This document shows positions 38,399 to 48,204 of a stretch of DNA of 64,000 nt, in pieces. The stretch comes from Frischella japonica. Lineage in GTDB: Bacteria; Pseudomonadota; Gammaproteobacteria; Enterobacterales; Orbaceae. Position 1 is the first letter of the stretch. Each line of letters opens with the position of its first letter. Location: NCBI RefSeq assembly GCF_014489845.1, contig NZ_JABURY010000015.1, positions 124,001 to 188,000 of the forward strand. Direction: 5' to 3'. Under the pieces are notes generated by a model that did no database searches, was not told the DNA's origin, and saw only the letters and a program-made list of their open reading frames with translations. A program made the translations under genes and the position numbers.

Positions 38399-39490
38399 AT
38401 GGGATTTAAATGTGGAATTGTTGGTTTGCCAAATGTTGGCAAATCAACCTTATTTAATGCATTAACAAAAGCCGGCATTGAAGCGGCTAATTTTCCTTTT
38501 TGTACAATTGAACCTAATACCGGCGTGGTACCAATGCCAGATAAACGATTAGATCAACTTGCAGAAATTGTTAAACCACAGCGCACATTACCAACAACTA
38601 TGGAGTTTGTTGATATTGCAGGATTAGTGAAAGGGGCTTCAAAAGGTGAAGGATTGGGCAACCAATTTTTATCCAATATTCGTGAAACTGAAGCAATTGG
38701 TCATGTAGTACGCTGTTTTGAAAACGATAATATTATTCATGTTGCTGGTAAAATTGATCCCATTGAGGATATTGAAACGATCAATACTGAATTAGCACTT
38801 GCCGATTTAGATACTTGTGAACGAGCAATTTTACGTGTACAAAAGAAAGCTAAAGGCGGCGATAAAGATGCAAAATACGAACAAAATGTATTGGAATATT
38901 GCTTACCGCATTTAGAGCAAGGTAATAAACTTATCACGCTCAATTTAGATCAAGAACAGATCAATGCAATTAAGTATTTAAGTTTTTTAACGTTAAAACC
39001 AACAATGTACATCGCCAATGTTAATGAGGATGGTTTTGAAAATAATCCTTATTTAGACAAGGTTCACGCTTTTGCAGCTAAAGAAAATGCAGTTGTAGTT
39101 CCGGTATGTGCAGCAATAGAAGCTGAAATTGCTGAATTAGATGATGAGGAACGTGATGAATTCATGCAAGATTTGGGGCTTGAAGAACCAGGATTAAATC
39201 GTGTGATTCGAGCTGGTTATCAACTACTAAATTTACAAACCTATTTTACCGCTGGTGTAAAAGAAGTTCGCGCCTGGACAATCACCGTCGGTTCTACCGC
39301 GCCACAGGCGGCTGGAAAAATTCATACTGATTTTGAAAAAGGCTTTATTCGAGCACAAACTATTGCTTTTGACGATTTTATCAAATATAAAGGTGAACAA
39401 GGCGCTAAAGAAGCTGGCAAAATGCGTTCAGAAGGTAAAGATTATATTGTACAAGATGGCGATATAATGAATTTCCTCTTTAATGTATAA
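38399..39490 (+). CDS. ychF: Ribosome-binding ATPase YchF
   Basis: A 363-residue Obg-family P-loop NTPase (OLA1 type) that prefers ATP and associates with ribosomes. The P-loop GLPNVGKST is at residues 9-17. [20 protein letters not shown] forms the switch region, NVNE replaces the usual GTP-specificity motif NKxD, and a C-terminal TGS domain holds [14 protein letters not shown]. It is highly conserved and of normal length. Confidence 0.98.
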   Translation: MGFKCGIVGLPNVGKSTLFNALTKAGIEAANFPFCTIEPNTGVVPMPDKRLDQLAEIVKPQRTLPTTMEFVDIAGLVKGASKGEGLGNQFLSNIRETEAIGHVVRCFENDNIIHVAGKIDPIEDIETINTELALADLDTCERAILRVQKKAKGGDKDAKYEQNVLEYCLPHLEQGNKLITLNLDQEQINAIKYLSFLTLKPTMYIANVNEDGFENNPYLDKVHAFAAKENAVVVPVCAAIEAEIAELDDEERDEFMQDLGLEEPGLNRVIRAGYQLLNLQTYFTAGVKEVRAWTITVGSTAPQAAGKIHTDFEKGFIRAQTIAFDDFIKYKGEQGAKEAGKMRSEGKDYIVQDGDIMNFLFNV

Positions 39491-39501
39491 AATTATTGAA
39501 T

Positions 39502-39532
39502 AAAAAGCCCTATGTGTTTTTAGGGCTTTTTT
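39502..39532 (+). terminator. Terminator after ychF
   Basis: An 11-bp stem AAAAAGCCCTA/TAGGGCTTTTT with an 8-nt loop and a following T. Classical Rho-independent form. Confidence 0.9.
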
Positions 39533-39604
39533 CATTTTATGCATAAAGTAAATAACTAAATGATTCGCCCAATATTTAAGTGATAAAAACAAGGCTTTTA
39601 AGTT

Positions 39605-40846
39605 ATGAAAAAATCAGTTCTTTTACCTTTCTCTGAAGCAAGAGAATCTATTTTAGCCACCATAAAATCCAAGAATTACAATGCATATCACACGGTTGAA
39701 TTAATCGATGCCGTGAATGGTTATCTCGCTGAAACGATTTTATCACCAATGAATATTCCGTCTTTTAATAATTCAGCTATGGATGGCTATGTAGTTAGAA
39801 AACAAGATATAGACTGCGCAATGACCGTCCTACCGATTGCTGGACGCCTACTAGCTGGCGAACAAAAACAGATTAATTGGCCAGAAAAAACTTGCCTTCG
39901 TATCATGACCGGTGCCGCCGTTCCCCAAGATGCTTATGCTGTTATCATGCAAGAAGATGTCGATATAACCGCTCATGGCATTAAATTTAATACTCAAACA
40001 ATTAAACAAGGGCAAAATATTCGTTTTATCGGTGAAAGTGTAAAATTAGGAACTGAAATTTTCACTAAAGGCGAACAGTTAACCATTGCGAAATTAGCGA
40101 CCCTTGCTACATTGGGAATTAATCAAGTTAATATTTTTCAACCTCTAAGAGTGGCCATATTTTCGACAGGAGATGAATTAACCCCGATTGGACAACCGCT
40201 AAAAACAGTTAATAGCATTTATGATAGTAATCGTTTTACCCTTAAGCTAATGTTAAAAGCACTCGGCTGTGAAGTGATAGATTTAGGTATTGTTAATGAT
40301 GATTTAAACCTTATCACAAATACCTTAAAACAAGCTGCAAATCTTGCTGATATTGTCATAAGTAGTGGTGGTGTGTCGATTGGTGATGCTGATTATATCA
40401 AACAAGCACTGGAAAAAATTGGTCAAATTCATTTTTGGCAAATAGCGATGAAACCAGGAAAACCATTTGCATTTGGTCATATTGACCAATCACTATTTTG
40501 TGGATTGCCAGGTAATCCAGTTTCATCAATTGTAACGTTTTATCAATTAGTGCGCCCTCTTATTTTAGGTTTATATGGTCAAACACAACAATTTAAACCA
40601 TTAACCTTTCAAGTTAAAACAAGTAATTATTTAAAGAAAACAATCGGTAGAATGGATTTTCAACGTGGTTACTTACACAATAATGAGCATGGTGAATTGG
40701 TTGTAAGCACAACTAGTCAGCAAGGTTCGCACATTACGACATCTTTCAATCAGGCTAATTGTTTTATTCTATTAGAAGCTGAACGGGGCAACGTCCAAAA
40801 AGGTGAACTAGTTAACGTAGAACTATTTGATAAAATTTTAAGTTGA
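39605..40846 (+). CDS. moeA: Molybdopterin molybdenumtransferase MoeA
   Basis: A 413-residue enzyme that inserts molybdate into adenylated molybdopterin. Motifs: NNSAMDGYVV near residue 55, RIMTGAAVPQDAYAVIMQED, STGDELTPIG, ISSGGVSIGDADYIK, and MKPGKPFAFG with GLPGNPVSS. An AAGG ribosome-binding site lies upstream. It stands alone after ychF, whereas E. coli has moeA-moeB together; moeB here is at 6.2 kb. No other molybdopterin genes are in the window. Confidence 0.95.
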   Translation: MKKSVLLPFSEARESILATIKSKNYNAYHTVELIDAVNGYLAETILSPMNIPSFNNSAMDGYVVRKQDIDCAMTVLPIAGRLLAGEQKQINWPEKTCLRIMTGAAVPQDAYAVIMQEDVDITAHGIKFNTQTIKQGQNIRFIGESVKLGTEIFTKGEQLTIAKLATLATLGINQVNIFQPLRVAIFSTGDELTPIGQPLKTVNSIYDSNRFTLKLMLKALGCEVIDLGIVNDDLNLITNTLKQAANLADIVISSGGVSIGDADYIKQALEKIGQIHFWQIAMKPGKPFAFGHIDQSLFCGLPGNPVSSIVTFYQLVRPLILGLYGQTQQFKPLTFQVKTSNYLKKTIGRMDFQRGYLHNNEHGELVVSTTSQQGSHITTSFNQANCFILLEAERGNVQKGELVNVELFDKILS

Positions 40847-41132
40847 TTTATAGCCGGGACGGAGTTAAGAATGAATTTAGAAAATCGCTACTAGAAAATA
40901 AAAACGTGCCTAAAACAAAGCAAATAAGTTAATCTAATTGATATCAAATCAATAATTAGTTAAATATAACTGAAAAAATTTAGCATAATCAATTTAATAT
41001 TAATTATAACTATAAAGAGAAAAGTTAATTTGTTATAAAGATTACGCTTATAATAAAACTGTTTTAATAATCAAAAAGATTTCATTAATGATTCAATTTA
41101 CAAAAAATGACTAAACTAATATCAAAAATTTG

Positions 41133-41561
41133 TTAATTTAAAGCGACTAAAATTGCGCCAATGGCTATTAAAGCAACCCCGACACCAGCCCAAATTGAAA
41201 TTTTTTCGCCAAATAACACTATCGCAAATAAAACAGCAAATACCACACTTAACTTATCAATTGGCGCAACTTGCGAAACTTTACCAACTTTAATCGCCAT
41301 AAAATAAAATAACCAAGACAAAGCCCCAGCGATACCACTTAACACTATGACAAAAATTGCTTTTTTATCCTGAACAACCGTCTGAATTAATTGTAATTTA
41401 CCCTGTACTACAACCACGCCAACAAGAAAAATCGCCATTACAACAGCTCTTATAGCCGTAGCTGTATTAGCATCTAAATGTTGAAGCCCTATTTTTCCCA
41501 AAATTGCAACAGCAGCTGCGGTTATAGCGGATAATAAAGCATAAATTAACCAAGCGCTCAT
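41133..41561 (-). CDS. Half-length EamA/DMT-type membrane transporter
   Basis: A 142-residue integral membrane protein with five predicted helices and a single EamA domain (AWLIYALLSAITAAAVAIL, ALSWLFYFMAIKVGKVSQVAPIDKLSV, FGEKISIWAGVGVALIAIG). Full-length drug/metabolite transporters have two such repeats, so this one would work as a dimer, as proposed for short relatives. It is 8 bp downstream of the lipoprotein gene and probably co-transcribed. Substrate unknown. Confidence 0.8.
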   Translation of the reverse strand: MSAWLIYALLSAITAAAVAILGKIGLQHLDANTATAIRAVVMAIFLVGVVVVQGKLQLIQTVVQDKKAIFVIVLSGIAGALSWLFYFMAIKVGKVSQVAPIDKLSVVFAVLFAIVLFGEKISIWAGVGVALIAIGAILVALN

Positions 41562-41569
41562 ATATTTAT

Positions 41570-41776
41570 CTATTTATTATCAATTTTAATCAATAATTGC
41601 TGATTTCCAGGATTGTCCTGACACTGTTTAGAATTCAGCATTACACCATCGCATCCTTCTAATACTGGTTCTGGTTTCGACCATTGAGTTGGATGATCTG
41701 GATCGGTTTTCCCTCCACATCCTGCCAAACCGATAAAAATAACCAGTAAACTAATAAATATACCAATTTTTTGCAT
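41570..41776 (-). CDS. Small lipoprotein of unknown function
   Basis: A 68-residue predicted lipoprotein with signal peptide and lipobox GLAGC (lipidated C20). The mature part is short and polar, with a second cysteine pair (EGCDGVMLNSKQC) that could form a disulfide. I do not recognise it, although short lipoproteins of this general type occur in Pasteurellales and Orbaceae. A plausible AAGGAAT ribosome-binding site precedes the ATG. It is followed closely by the half-length EamA gene. Confidence 0.7.
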   Translation of the reverse strand: MQKIGIFISLLVIFIGLAGCGGKTDPDHPTQWSKPEPVLEGCDGVMLNSKQCQDNPGNQQLLIKIDNK

Positions 41777-42119
41777 AAATATTCCTTATAATTAAAACTT
41801 ATCATCGCTTATACTTCAAATAATACTATGTATCATGTTAATTGAATTGATTCATTAATAAGCTAATTTGAACCAAAGAAATTAGTTTATTGATATAAAT
41901 ATAATTTATTTTTATTTATAATATGCTCAATCATATATTTTTCAATTGTTATTTACACTAAAACTAAAATTTTAATAACTCATTAAAATAACGATATATT
42001 AATGTTTACGTTATAATTAAACCAATATCATTTATTGGCCAATTACCATAATCTTCCAATGTGACAAGTAAACAGTTTTTCCGATTTAGTTAACAAATAA
42101 TATTTTGACTATTTTTTTA
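41777..42119. other. Intergenic stretch without a recognised gene
   Basis: About 340 bp of very AT-rich sequence between the lipoprotein start and the end of the metallo-hydrolase gene. It should contain the lipoprotein promoter on the minus strand. I see nothing else. Confidence 0.4.
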
Positions 42120-43094
42120 TTAAATTGATGTATGTTCACCAATTTTTAATATCGTAAATAATTGTTCATCATCAAGATTAGGTTCAGACATTGATTGCAA
42201 TATTTTAGGCGGTTCATCAAGTGGATCATCGGCAAGTTCAAATGCCCCCCAATGAATGGCAATGGCTCGTTTACATGCCAATTCTTTAAAAATCTTTAAC
42301 GCATTTTGTGGGTCTATATGTTGATTGTGCATAAACCAACGTGGAGCATAACAACCAATAGGAATTAATGCCACATCAATATTGGGAAATAATTGTTTCA
42401 GTTCACTGAAATGTTTTGCATAACCTGTGTCACCAACAAAATATATTGTTCGATTAGCATATTCCATCATCCAGCCACACCATAATGTACGATTGGTATC
42501 AAATATTGCCCGTCGGCTCCAATGATGTGCCGGTATAGCGGTTAATTTTAAGCCCGATATATCTAAATTATCATACCAATCAAGTTCAACAACCTGGTTC
42601 GCTCCCCAACTTAATAATTTAGGCTTTAAACCCAATGGAACGCAAATGATAACATCAGGAAAACGTTTTATCAGTTGTTTAATAGTTGGGTAATCTAAGT
42701 GATCATAATGATTATGCGATATGACTATAACATCAATTTTCGGTAATTGAGCCACCGCGGTTGGACAAGGTGTACGGCGTCTAGGTCCAATAAAACGTAA
42801 AGGTGATACGCATTTGCTAAACACTGGATCAGTGAGGATCGTTTTCTGATTAATTTTAATTAATGTGGAAGCATGTCCTAGCCACCAAATACCATTTTCA
42901 ATCGCGGAAAAATCAGCCGTTTGAAACCATTTTTCAATAAACGCTTTATAACCACCAATAGGAGCTATAACTTTACGCTGCTTACGCCATTTAGCAAAAT
43001 CAATAGGATTTATAACAAAAGGTTCCAAGTTACAAAAGCCTGTAGGGGTATGATGCTTTTTATTAGCATCATAATAAGGGTTTTTATAAAACAT
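42120..43094 (-). CDS. MBL-fold metallo-hydrolase (UlaG/NAPE-PLD-like)
   Basis: About 324 residues of a metallo-beta-lactamase-fold hydrolase of the COG2220 type. The metal motif SHNHYDHLD is intact, with GHASTLI upstream, PAHHWSRR and VGDTGY downstream, and IHWGAFELADDPLDEP near the end. Proteins of this group include NAPE-hydrolysing phospholipase D and bacterial lipoprotein-like hydrolases, but the substrate here is unknown. The ATG at 43094 has TTGAGAG upstream; a TTG at 43109 would overlap folB by 4 bp. It lies directly downstream of folB and may be co-transcribed with it. Confidence 0.82.
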   Translation of the reverse strand: MFYKNPYYDANKKHHTPTGFCNLEPFVINPIDFAKWRKQRKVIAPIGGYKAFIEKWFQTADFSAIENGIWWLGHASTLIKINQKTILTDPVFSKCVSPLRFIGPRRRTPCPTAVAQLPKIDVIVISHNHYDHLDYPTIKQLIKRFPDVIICVPLGLKPKLLSWGANQVVELDWYDNLDISGLKLTAIPAHHWSRRAIFDTNRTLWCGWMMEYANRTIYFVGDTGYAKHFSELKQLFPNIDVALIPIGCYAPRWFMHNQHIDPQNALKIFKELACKRAIAIHWGAFELADDPLDEPPKILQSMSEPNLDDEQLFTILKIGEHTSI

Positions 43095-43105
43095 ATTTCT
43101 CTCAA

Positions 43106-43477
43106 TCAATAGTTTATATTTTCTTTTTGTCTTTCAATCATTATGGCGACATTCCTAGCCGATGCCACTGCTGTGGGTTTACTCACTTTAACTCTTACCC
43201 ACGGCGTAAAATAGTGATCAATTAATAACGCTGCCACATTTTCAGCAACACTTTCAATTAAATTAAATTGATGATGTTGTAAATAATCGATAATTGCCTG
43301 ACTAATTTGAGCGTAATTCAAACAATCGTTAACATCATCACTTAAACCGGCAATACGATTATCCCAAGCCATTTCAATATCAAGAATCAGTTTTTGTTTA
43401 ATACTTTTTTCCCACTCATACACGCCAATAGTCGTTATGATAGATAATCCTTCGATAAAAACGCGATCTTTAAACAT
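43106..43477 (-). CDS. folB: Dihydroneopterin aldolase
   Basis: A 123-residue FolB that cleaves 7,8-dihydroneopterin to 6-hydroxymethyl-dihydropterin in folate synthesis. Family motifs: DRVFIEGLSIITTIGVYEWE at the N-terminus, LNYAQISQAI, the LIESVAENVA segment with the active-site glutamate, and KVSKPTAV with the catalytic lysine. Normal length. The metallo-hydrolase gene follows immediately. Confidence 0.94.
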   Translation of the reverse strand: MFKDRVFIEGLSIITTIGVYEWEKSIKQKLILDIEMAWDNRIAGLSDDVNDCLNYAQISQAIIDYLQHHQFNLIESVAENVAALLIDHYFTPWVRVKVSKPTAVASARNVAIMIERQKENINY

Positions 43478-43676
43478 TTTACATCCTATTTTTTACCTTG
43501 GCATAGCAATATTATTCATAGCCAACATGCACGATTAGTTAAAATTAAATTCAATCTGTTCACATTACTTTCGAAAAGTATAAATATGCATAATCTGATA
43601 GTAAGAGATTACCTAATCTTATCTATTTACGCTATAATTTATTTAATTATTAATCACTTTTTTCAGTTATCTCATT

Positions 43677-44402
43677 ATGGTAAGAATTTATCAACCTAAA
43701 CCGATTTTAGCTAATAGTTCTATTGAGCTTGATGAGAACGCTTTTAATCATGTTGTCAGAGCATTGAGAATGCGTATAGGCGATTCAATTACTTTATTTG
43801 ATGGAAGTAATACTATTACCCCAGCTATCATTCAACAAATTACCAAAAAAACGCTAATAGTACAAACCCAAGAAACCATTGTACAAAATCGTGAATCCCC
43901 TTTAAATATTCATTTAGGGCAAGTACTGTCCCGTGGTGAAAAGATGGAGTTCACGATTCAAAAGTCTGTCGAATTAGGCGTTACAACAATTACACCGTTA
44001 CTATCAGAACGTTGTGGTGTGAAACTTGATGCTGTGCGGCTGTCAAAAAAAGTTCAGCAATGGCAACGTATAGCTGAATCAGCTTGTGAACAATGTGGTC
44101 GCAACCTAATTCCGCAAATTCGTCCCGTGACAAAAATAGAAACCTGGTGCTCACAATTATCTGATTATACTAAGCTTACACTTCATCCCCGTGCGTCATC
44201 AGGAATTAATCAGTTGCACTTAAATCATCTTAAAATTGCATTACTAATTGGTCCTGAAGGCGGTTTAACCGAAGCCGAAATAGCGATGACGCTTAACCAG
44301 CAATTTATTGAGATTCTTTTAGGACCTCGTGTATTACGCACTGAAACAGTTGCATTAACTGCTATAACCGCATTACAACTAAAATTTGGTGATTTAGGAT
44401 GA
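43677..44402 (+). CDS. rsmE: 16S rRNA (uracil(1498)-N(3))-methyltransferase
   Basis: A 241-residue SPOUT-family methyltransferase. An N-terminal PUA-like part holds [13 protein letters not shown], and the SAM-binding knot has [14 protein letters not shown] and [16 protein letters not shown] at the C-terminus, as in E. coli RsmE. It is the first gene of the conserved rsmE-gshB-yqgE-ruvX cluster. Confidence 0.96.
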   Translation: MVRIYQPKPILANSSIELDENAFNHVVRALRMRIGDSITLFDGSNTITPAIIQQITKKTLIVQTQETIVQNRESPLNIHLGQVLSRGEKMEFTIQKSVELGVTTITPLLSERCGVKLDAVRLSKKVQQWQRIAESACEQCGRNLIPQIRPVTKIETWCSQLSDYTKLTLHPRASSGINQLHLNHLKIALLIGPEGGLTEAEIAMTLNQQFIEILLGPRVLRTETVALTAITALQLKFGDLG

Positions 44403-44546
44403 TAAGATAGTTGTGATTAAATCCTATCAATTTGATTTACCACTTGTCAGGTAAATTATTTCATCTTATTTACTCAAAGGTATATACTAGTAAAAAGATC
44501 TTGATTGTTTATCAATTAGCAGAGTTTCATCAATAAAGGAGTGCTC

Positions 44547-45512
44547 ATGATTAAGCTTGGTATTGTAATGGACCCAATTAGTCAAATAAAACTGAAAAAA
44601 GATTCCAGTTTTGCCATGTTAGAACAGGCGCAATCACGTGGATATCAAATTTACTATATGGAGATGAATGATCTGTATTTGGAAGATGGTCAAGCTTATG
44701 CAACCACCAGAACTATCACTGTTTACAATAATAAAGATCATTGGTTTGATTTGGGGGAAGAACAGACAATACCTTTAGGTGATCTTGATGTGATTTTAAT
44801 GCGAAAAGACCCACCATTTGATACAGAATTTATTTATGCCACCTATATATTAGAACGTGCAGAAGATGCTGGAACTTTAGTGGTCAACAAACCACAGAGT
44901 CTGCGTGACTGTAATGAAAAACTATTTACAGCTTGGTTTGCCCAATTTACTCCACGCACTCTAGTCACTAGGCAAACCGCATTGATAAAACAATTTCTTC
45001 AAAAACAGCATGATATCATTTTAAAACCACTTGACGGTATGGGTGGCGCGTCGATATTTCGTGTTAAAGTCGATGATCCTAATCTATCTGTTATTATTGA
45101 AACATTAACGAATCATAATCGTCAATATTGTATGGCGCAAACCTATATCCCCGCGATTAAAGAGGGTGACAAACGTGTATTAGTGATCGATGGACAACCC
45201 GTACCGTTTTGTTTGGCCCGTATTCCCCAACAAGGTGAAACTCGTGGTAACTTAGCTGCTGGGGGACATGGCGAAGTCAGACCGTTATCGGAATCTGATT
45301 GGGCAATCGCCAATGCAATTGGACCAAAACTAAAAGAAAAGGGATTGATATTTGTAGGACTTGATATTATTGGTGATAAATTAACCGAAATTAATGTCAC
45401 AAGTCCAACCTGTGTACGTGAAATCGAGGCAGCTAATCCTGAATTGTCTATTACCGGAATGTTAATGGATGCAATTGAAACACGTCTTAACTTGAAAGAT
45501 AAGGTTAAATAA
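44547..45512 (+). CDS. gshB: Glutathione synthetase
   Basis: A 321-residue ATP-grasp enzyme that joins gamma-glutamylcysteine and glycine. It begins MIKLGIVMDPISQIKLKKDS like E. coli GshB and carries VILMRKDPPFD, LKPLDGMGGASIFR, ARIPQQGETRGNLAAGG and INVTSPTCVREIE. I chose the ATG at 44547, with AAAGGAG five bases upstream, over a GTG at 44541. Its TAA overlaps the ATG of the following acetyltransferase gene by one base. Confidence 0.97.
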   Translation: MIKLGIVMDPISQIKLKKDSSFAMLEQAQSRGYQIYYMEMNDLYLEDGQAYATTRTITVYNNKDHWFDLGEEQTIPLGDLDVILMRKDPPFDTEFIYATYILERAEDAGTLVVNKPQSLRDCNEKLFTAWFAQFTPRTLVTRQTALIKQFLQKQHDIILKPLDGMGGASIFRVKVDDPNLSVIIETLTNHNRQYCMAQTYIPAIKEGDKRVLVIDGQPVPFCLARIPQQGETRGNLAAGGHGEVRPLSESDWAIANAIGPKLKEKGLIFVGLDIIGDKLTEINVTSPTCVREIEAANPELSITGMLMDAIETRLNLKDKVK

Positions 45513-45964
45513 TGATAAGAGAATATCAAACTAAAGATTTAGATACCATCATGTCAATCTGGTTAAAGGGAAATCAACAAGCCCACCCGTTTATTGATTC
45601 ACAATTTTTTGAAAACAATTTTGAATTAGTTAAAATGTTGATTCCAGCTTCCACTATTTTTGTGCAAGACATTGATGGTGTAAGGGGATTTATAGGCTTA
45701 ATGGATAATTACATATCTGGCCTATTTGTAGATGAACAATATCGTCGCCAACATGTTGGTAAAGCTTTAATTGCTAAAGCTAAGCAATTACATAATCAAC
45801 TTAACGTGCTAGTTTATAAACAAAATACTCAAGCTATTGCATTTTATCAATCCCAAGGTTTTCAAGTTGTAGATCAATCGCTCAATGAAGAAACGAACGA
45901 ACCTGAGCTATTGATGACATGTATTGTCAATCATACAATCAAAATTGGCAAATGTGCCTTATAA
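45512..45964 (+). CDS. GNAT-family N-acetyltransferase (YiaC-like)
   Basis: A 150-residue Gcn5-type acetyltransferase resembling E. coli YiaC: starts MIREYQTKDLDTIMSIWL, has HPFIDSQFF, acetyl-CoA loop YRRQHVGKAL, and the C-terminal QAIAFYQSQGFQVV. YiaC-type enzymes have been reported to acetylate protein lysines. The gene is wedged between gshB and yqgE, which are adjacent in E. coli, and is coupled to gshB by TAATG. Confidence 0.85.
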   Translation: MIREYQTKDLDTIMSIWLKGNQQAHPFIDSQFFENNFELVKMLIPASTIFVQDIDGVRGFIGLMDNYISGLFVDEQYRRQHVGKALIAKAKQLHNQLNVLVYKQNTQAIAFYQSQGFQVVDQSLNEETNEPELLMTCIVNHTIKIGKCAL

Positions 45965-46055
45965 ATGCCGTCAAACAGGTTGAAATAGTGATATTGATAT
46001 CTTTTTATCGCATCATTCTTAATGAATGGCGATTTTTAATTTAAGATAATAGACC

Positions 46056-46613
46056 ATGAATTTAAAAAACCATTTTGTTGTTGCCATGCCCACATTAAAT
46101 GACCCATTATTCAGTCATTCAGTAGTTTTTATTTGTGAACATAATCGCGATGGTGCGATGGGTATTATAGTTAATAAACCCATCATTGATCTTACTGTAC
46201 AAACTGTATTATCACGTCTTGATATCACACCCTATAAAAATTGTGCTGAATTGGAACAGTTAGTTTTCAATGGTGGGCCTTTAGCTGAAGAACAAGGATT
46301 TATCTTACATACCCCACAGTCAGGGTTTTCATCGAGTATTGTTATATCAGATGAGATTATGATAACTACATCTTTAGACGTTCTAAAAACAATTGGTTCA
46401 GAAAACCAACCTAAAGATCTTTTTTTAACTTTAGGCTATGCCAGTTGGAGCCATATGCAATTAGAACATGAAATTGCAAAAAATGATTGGTTAGTTACAC
46501 CTAGTAATACTGATATTATTTTTAATTTACCGATAGCTGAGCGTTGGAATATGGCAGCTCAAACAATCGGTGTCAATATTGAAACTATGTCAACACAAAT
46601 GGGAAAAGCTTAA
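46056..46613 (+). CDS. yqgE: YqgE/AlgH family protein
   Basis: A 185-residue DUF179 protein. Motifs FVVAMPTLNDPLFSHSVVFICEH, GAMGIIVNKP, FNGGPLAEEQGFILH and LGYASWSHMQLEHEI are those of YqgE/AlgH. The molecular function is not established. It is 3 bp upstream of ruvX, as in E. coli. Confidence 0.94.
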   Translation: MNLKNHFVVAMPTLNDPLFSHSVVFICEHNRDGAMGIIVNKPIIDLTVQTVLSRLDITPYKNCAELEQLVFNGGPLAEEQGFILHTPQSGFSSSIVISDEIMITTSLDVLKTIGSENQPKDLFLTLGYASWSHMQLEHEIAKNDWLVTPSNTDIIFNLPIAERWNMAAQTIGVNIETMSTQMGKA

Positions 46614-46616
46614 ACA

Positions 46617-47033
46617 ATGGCTACTGTGATTGCTTTTGACTTTGGCACTTATAGCATAGGTGCAGCAATTGGGCAAGATATTACTCGAACCGCCCGACCG
46701 CTATGTGCTTTCAAGGCGCGTGATGGTAAACCAAATTGGCAAGAAATAGAAAAAATATTACTTGAATGGCAACCAGACTACTTGGTAGTTGGTTTACCAC
46801 TGAATATGGATGGAACTGAGCAAGAACTGACACAACGAGCAAAAAAATTCGCTAATCGTTTACATGGACGTTTTGGATTTCAAGTACAACTACAGGATGA
46901 ACGATTATCAACCGTTGAAGCAAAAGCGCAATTATTTGAAAAGGGTGGATTTCAGGCATTAAAGAAAGGCAAAATCGATGCGGGATCTGCCGTTATTATA
47001 TTAGAAAGTTGGTTTGATAATATCGTCAAATAG
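46617..47033 (+). CDS. ruvX: Holliday-junction resolvase-like protein / pre-16S rRNA nuclease YqgF (RuvX)
   Basis: A 138-residue RNase H-fold protein with the acidic motif [12 protein letters not shown] at the N-terminus, [15 protein letters not shown], and [10 protein letters not shown] followed by a terminal [13 protein letters not shown]. YqgF is implicated in maturation of the 5' end of 16S rRNA. It ends the rsmE cluster. A 7-bp inverted repeat spans the stop codon but lacks a T-tract. Confidence 0.95.
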   Translation: MATVIAFDFGTYSIGAAIGQDITRTARPLCAFKARDGKPNWQEIEKILLEWQPDYLVVGLPLNMDGTEQELTQRAKKFANRLHGRFGFQVQLQDERLSTVEAKAQLFEKGGFQALKKGKIDAGSAVIILESWFDNIVK

Positions 47034-47083
47034 TGAACAAAGCCAAGCTTGCTCACTATAAATACGACATAAACGAGATCAAC

Positions 47084-47761
47084 TTAACAATTTTGTTGCC
47101 GGTATTGAACAAGATCTTCAATTGTGACAACGGGTAAATGGTGCTGTTTGGCGAATGCCACTACTTGTGGGGCTCGCGACATCGTACCATCATCATTAGT
47201 CAACTCACAAATTACCGCAGCAGGTTTAAAACCAGCCAATCTCACCAAATCCACTGACGCTTCGGTATGACCTCTACGCGTTAATACCCCCCCCTCTTGA
47301 GAGACTAAAGGAAAAACATGTCCAGGATGATGCAAATCACTTGGCTTAGCATCATCAGCTACCGCAGCTTTTACAGTCGTTACTCGGTCATTTGCTGACA
47401 CACCCGTCGTAACCCCTTTTGCGGCTTCGATACTAATAGTAAAAGCAGTTTGATTTTTACTGGTATTCTTACTCACCATCATTGGCAATTGCAACTTATC
47501 GCAATATGATTGTGGCATACATAAACAAACAATACCACTTCCGTGACGGATCGTAAGTGCCATTTGTGCAACCGTAATATTTTCGGCAACCCAAACTACA
47601 TCGCCTTCATTTTCACGATCTTCATCATCTAATACTAAAACGCCGTTACCGGTTTGTAATGCGGCAATAGCCCGCTCAACACGTTCAATTGGCGAGCCAA
47701 ATTCAGCTAAATTAAAGGTATTGTGAATAGAATTTTGTGTATTATATAATTGCTGATTCAT
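47084..47761 (-). CDS. ribB: 3,4-dihydroxy-2-butanone 4-phosphate synthase
   Basis: A 225-residue enzyme producing the four-carbon precursor of riboflavin from ribulose 5-phosphate. Motifs: [46 protein letters not shown] and [16 protein letters not shown]. It is a stand-alone RibB without the GTP cyclohydrolase II domain. A canonical FMN riboswitch lies in its 5' leader. Confidence 0.97.
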   Translation of the reverse strand: MNQQLYNTQNSIHNTFNLAEFGSPIERVERAIAALQTGNGVLVLDDEDRENEGDVVWVAENITVAQMALTIRHGSGIVCLCMPQSYCDKLQLPMMVSKNTSKNQTAFTISIEAAKGVTTGVSANDRVTTVKAAVADDAKPSDLHHPGHVFPLVSQEGGVLTRRGHTEASVDLVRLAGFKPAAVICELTNDDGTMSRAPQVVAFAKQHHLPVVTIEDLVQYRQQNC

Positions 47762-47877
47762 GGTAAATTTTCCTTATTTCATTTACTACCAGAACCAGGG
47801 CAAGTGCTTGACCATCGAGAATTATTATCATAGTAAAAAGCATTAATGATAATTATAGTGTAAGGTAAATAAGCAAC

Positions 47878-48010
47878 GCTCTTTCATCCAGACTTTTACT
47901 GTCGGCCTTGGAATTTCACCAAATCTGCTAACCTTGTATTTTAAATAAAATCAAGTGCTCGTGGGCTATCACCACCGGTGGGGACTTACACCCCGCCCTG
48001 AGAATTATCA
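47878..48010 (-). promoter_or_regulatory. FMN riboswitch (RFN element) in the ribB leader
   Basis: Read on the minus strand, the conserved RFN blocks occur in order: TCAGGGCGGGGTGTAAGTCC, CACCGGTGGTGATAGCCCAC, a variable AT-rich arm, then GCAGATTTGGTGAAATTCC and CCGACAGTAAAAGTCTGGAT with the closing GAAAGAG. It lies about 115 bases before the ribB ATG. It is expected to bind FMN and reduce ribB expression. Confidence 0.95.
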
Positions 48011-48204
48011 GTTAAACTGATATTGCTATTATAATACTTGCTTTGGCAGGAAAAAATCAATTTAATAAAATAATTCCAGCTTTAAAATTGATTATGGGCT
48101 AACCTATAAAAAACATTCATAATCACACTTTTTTTAAATACAGTTCTCAATACCTATTTTTACCACTGATTTCAAAAGTAAGTCGTCTATAATTATTAAA
48201 GAAT

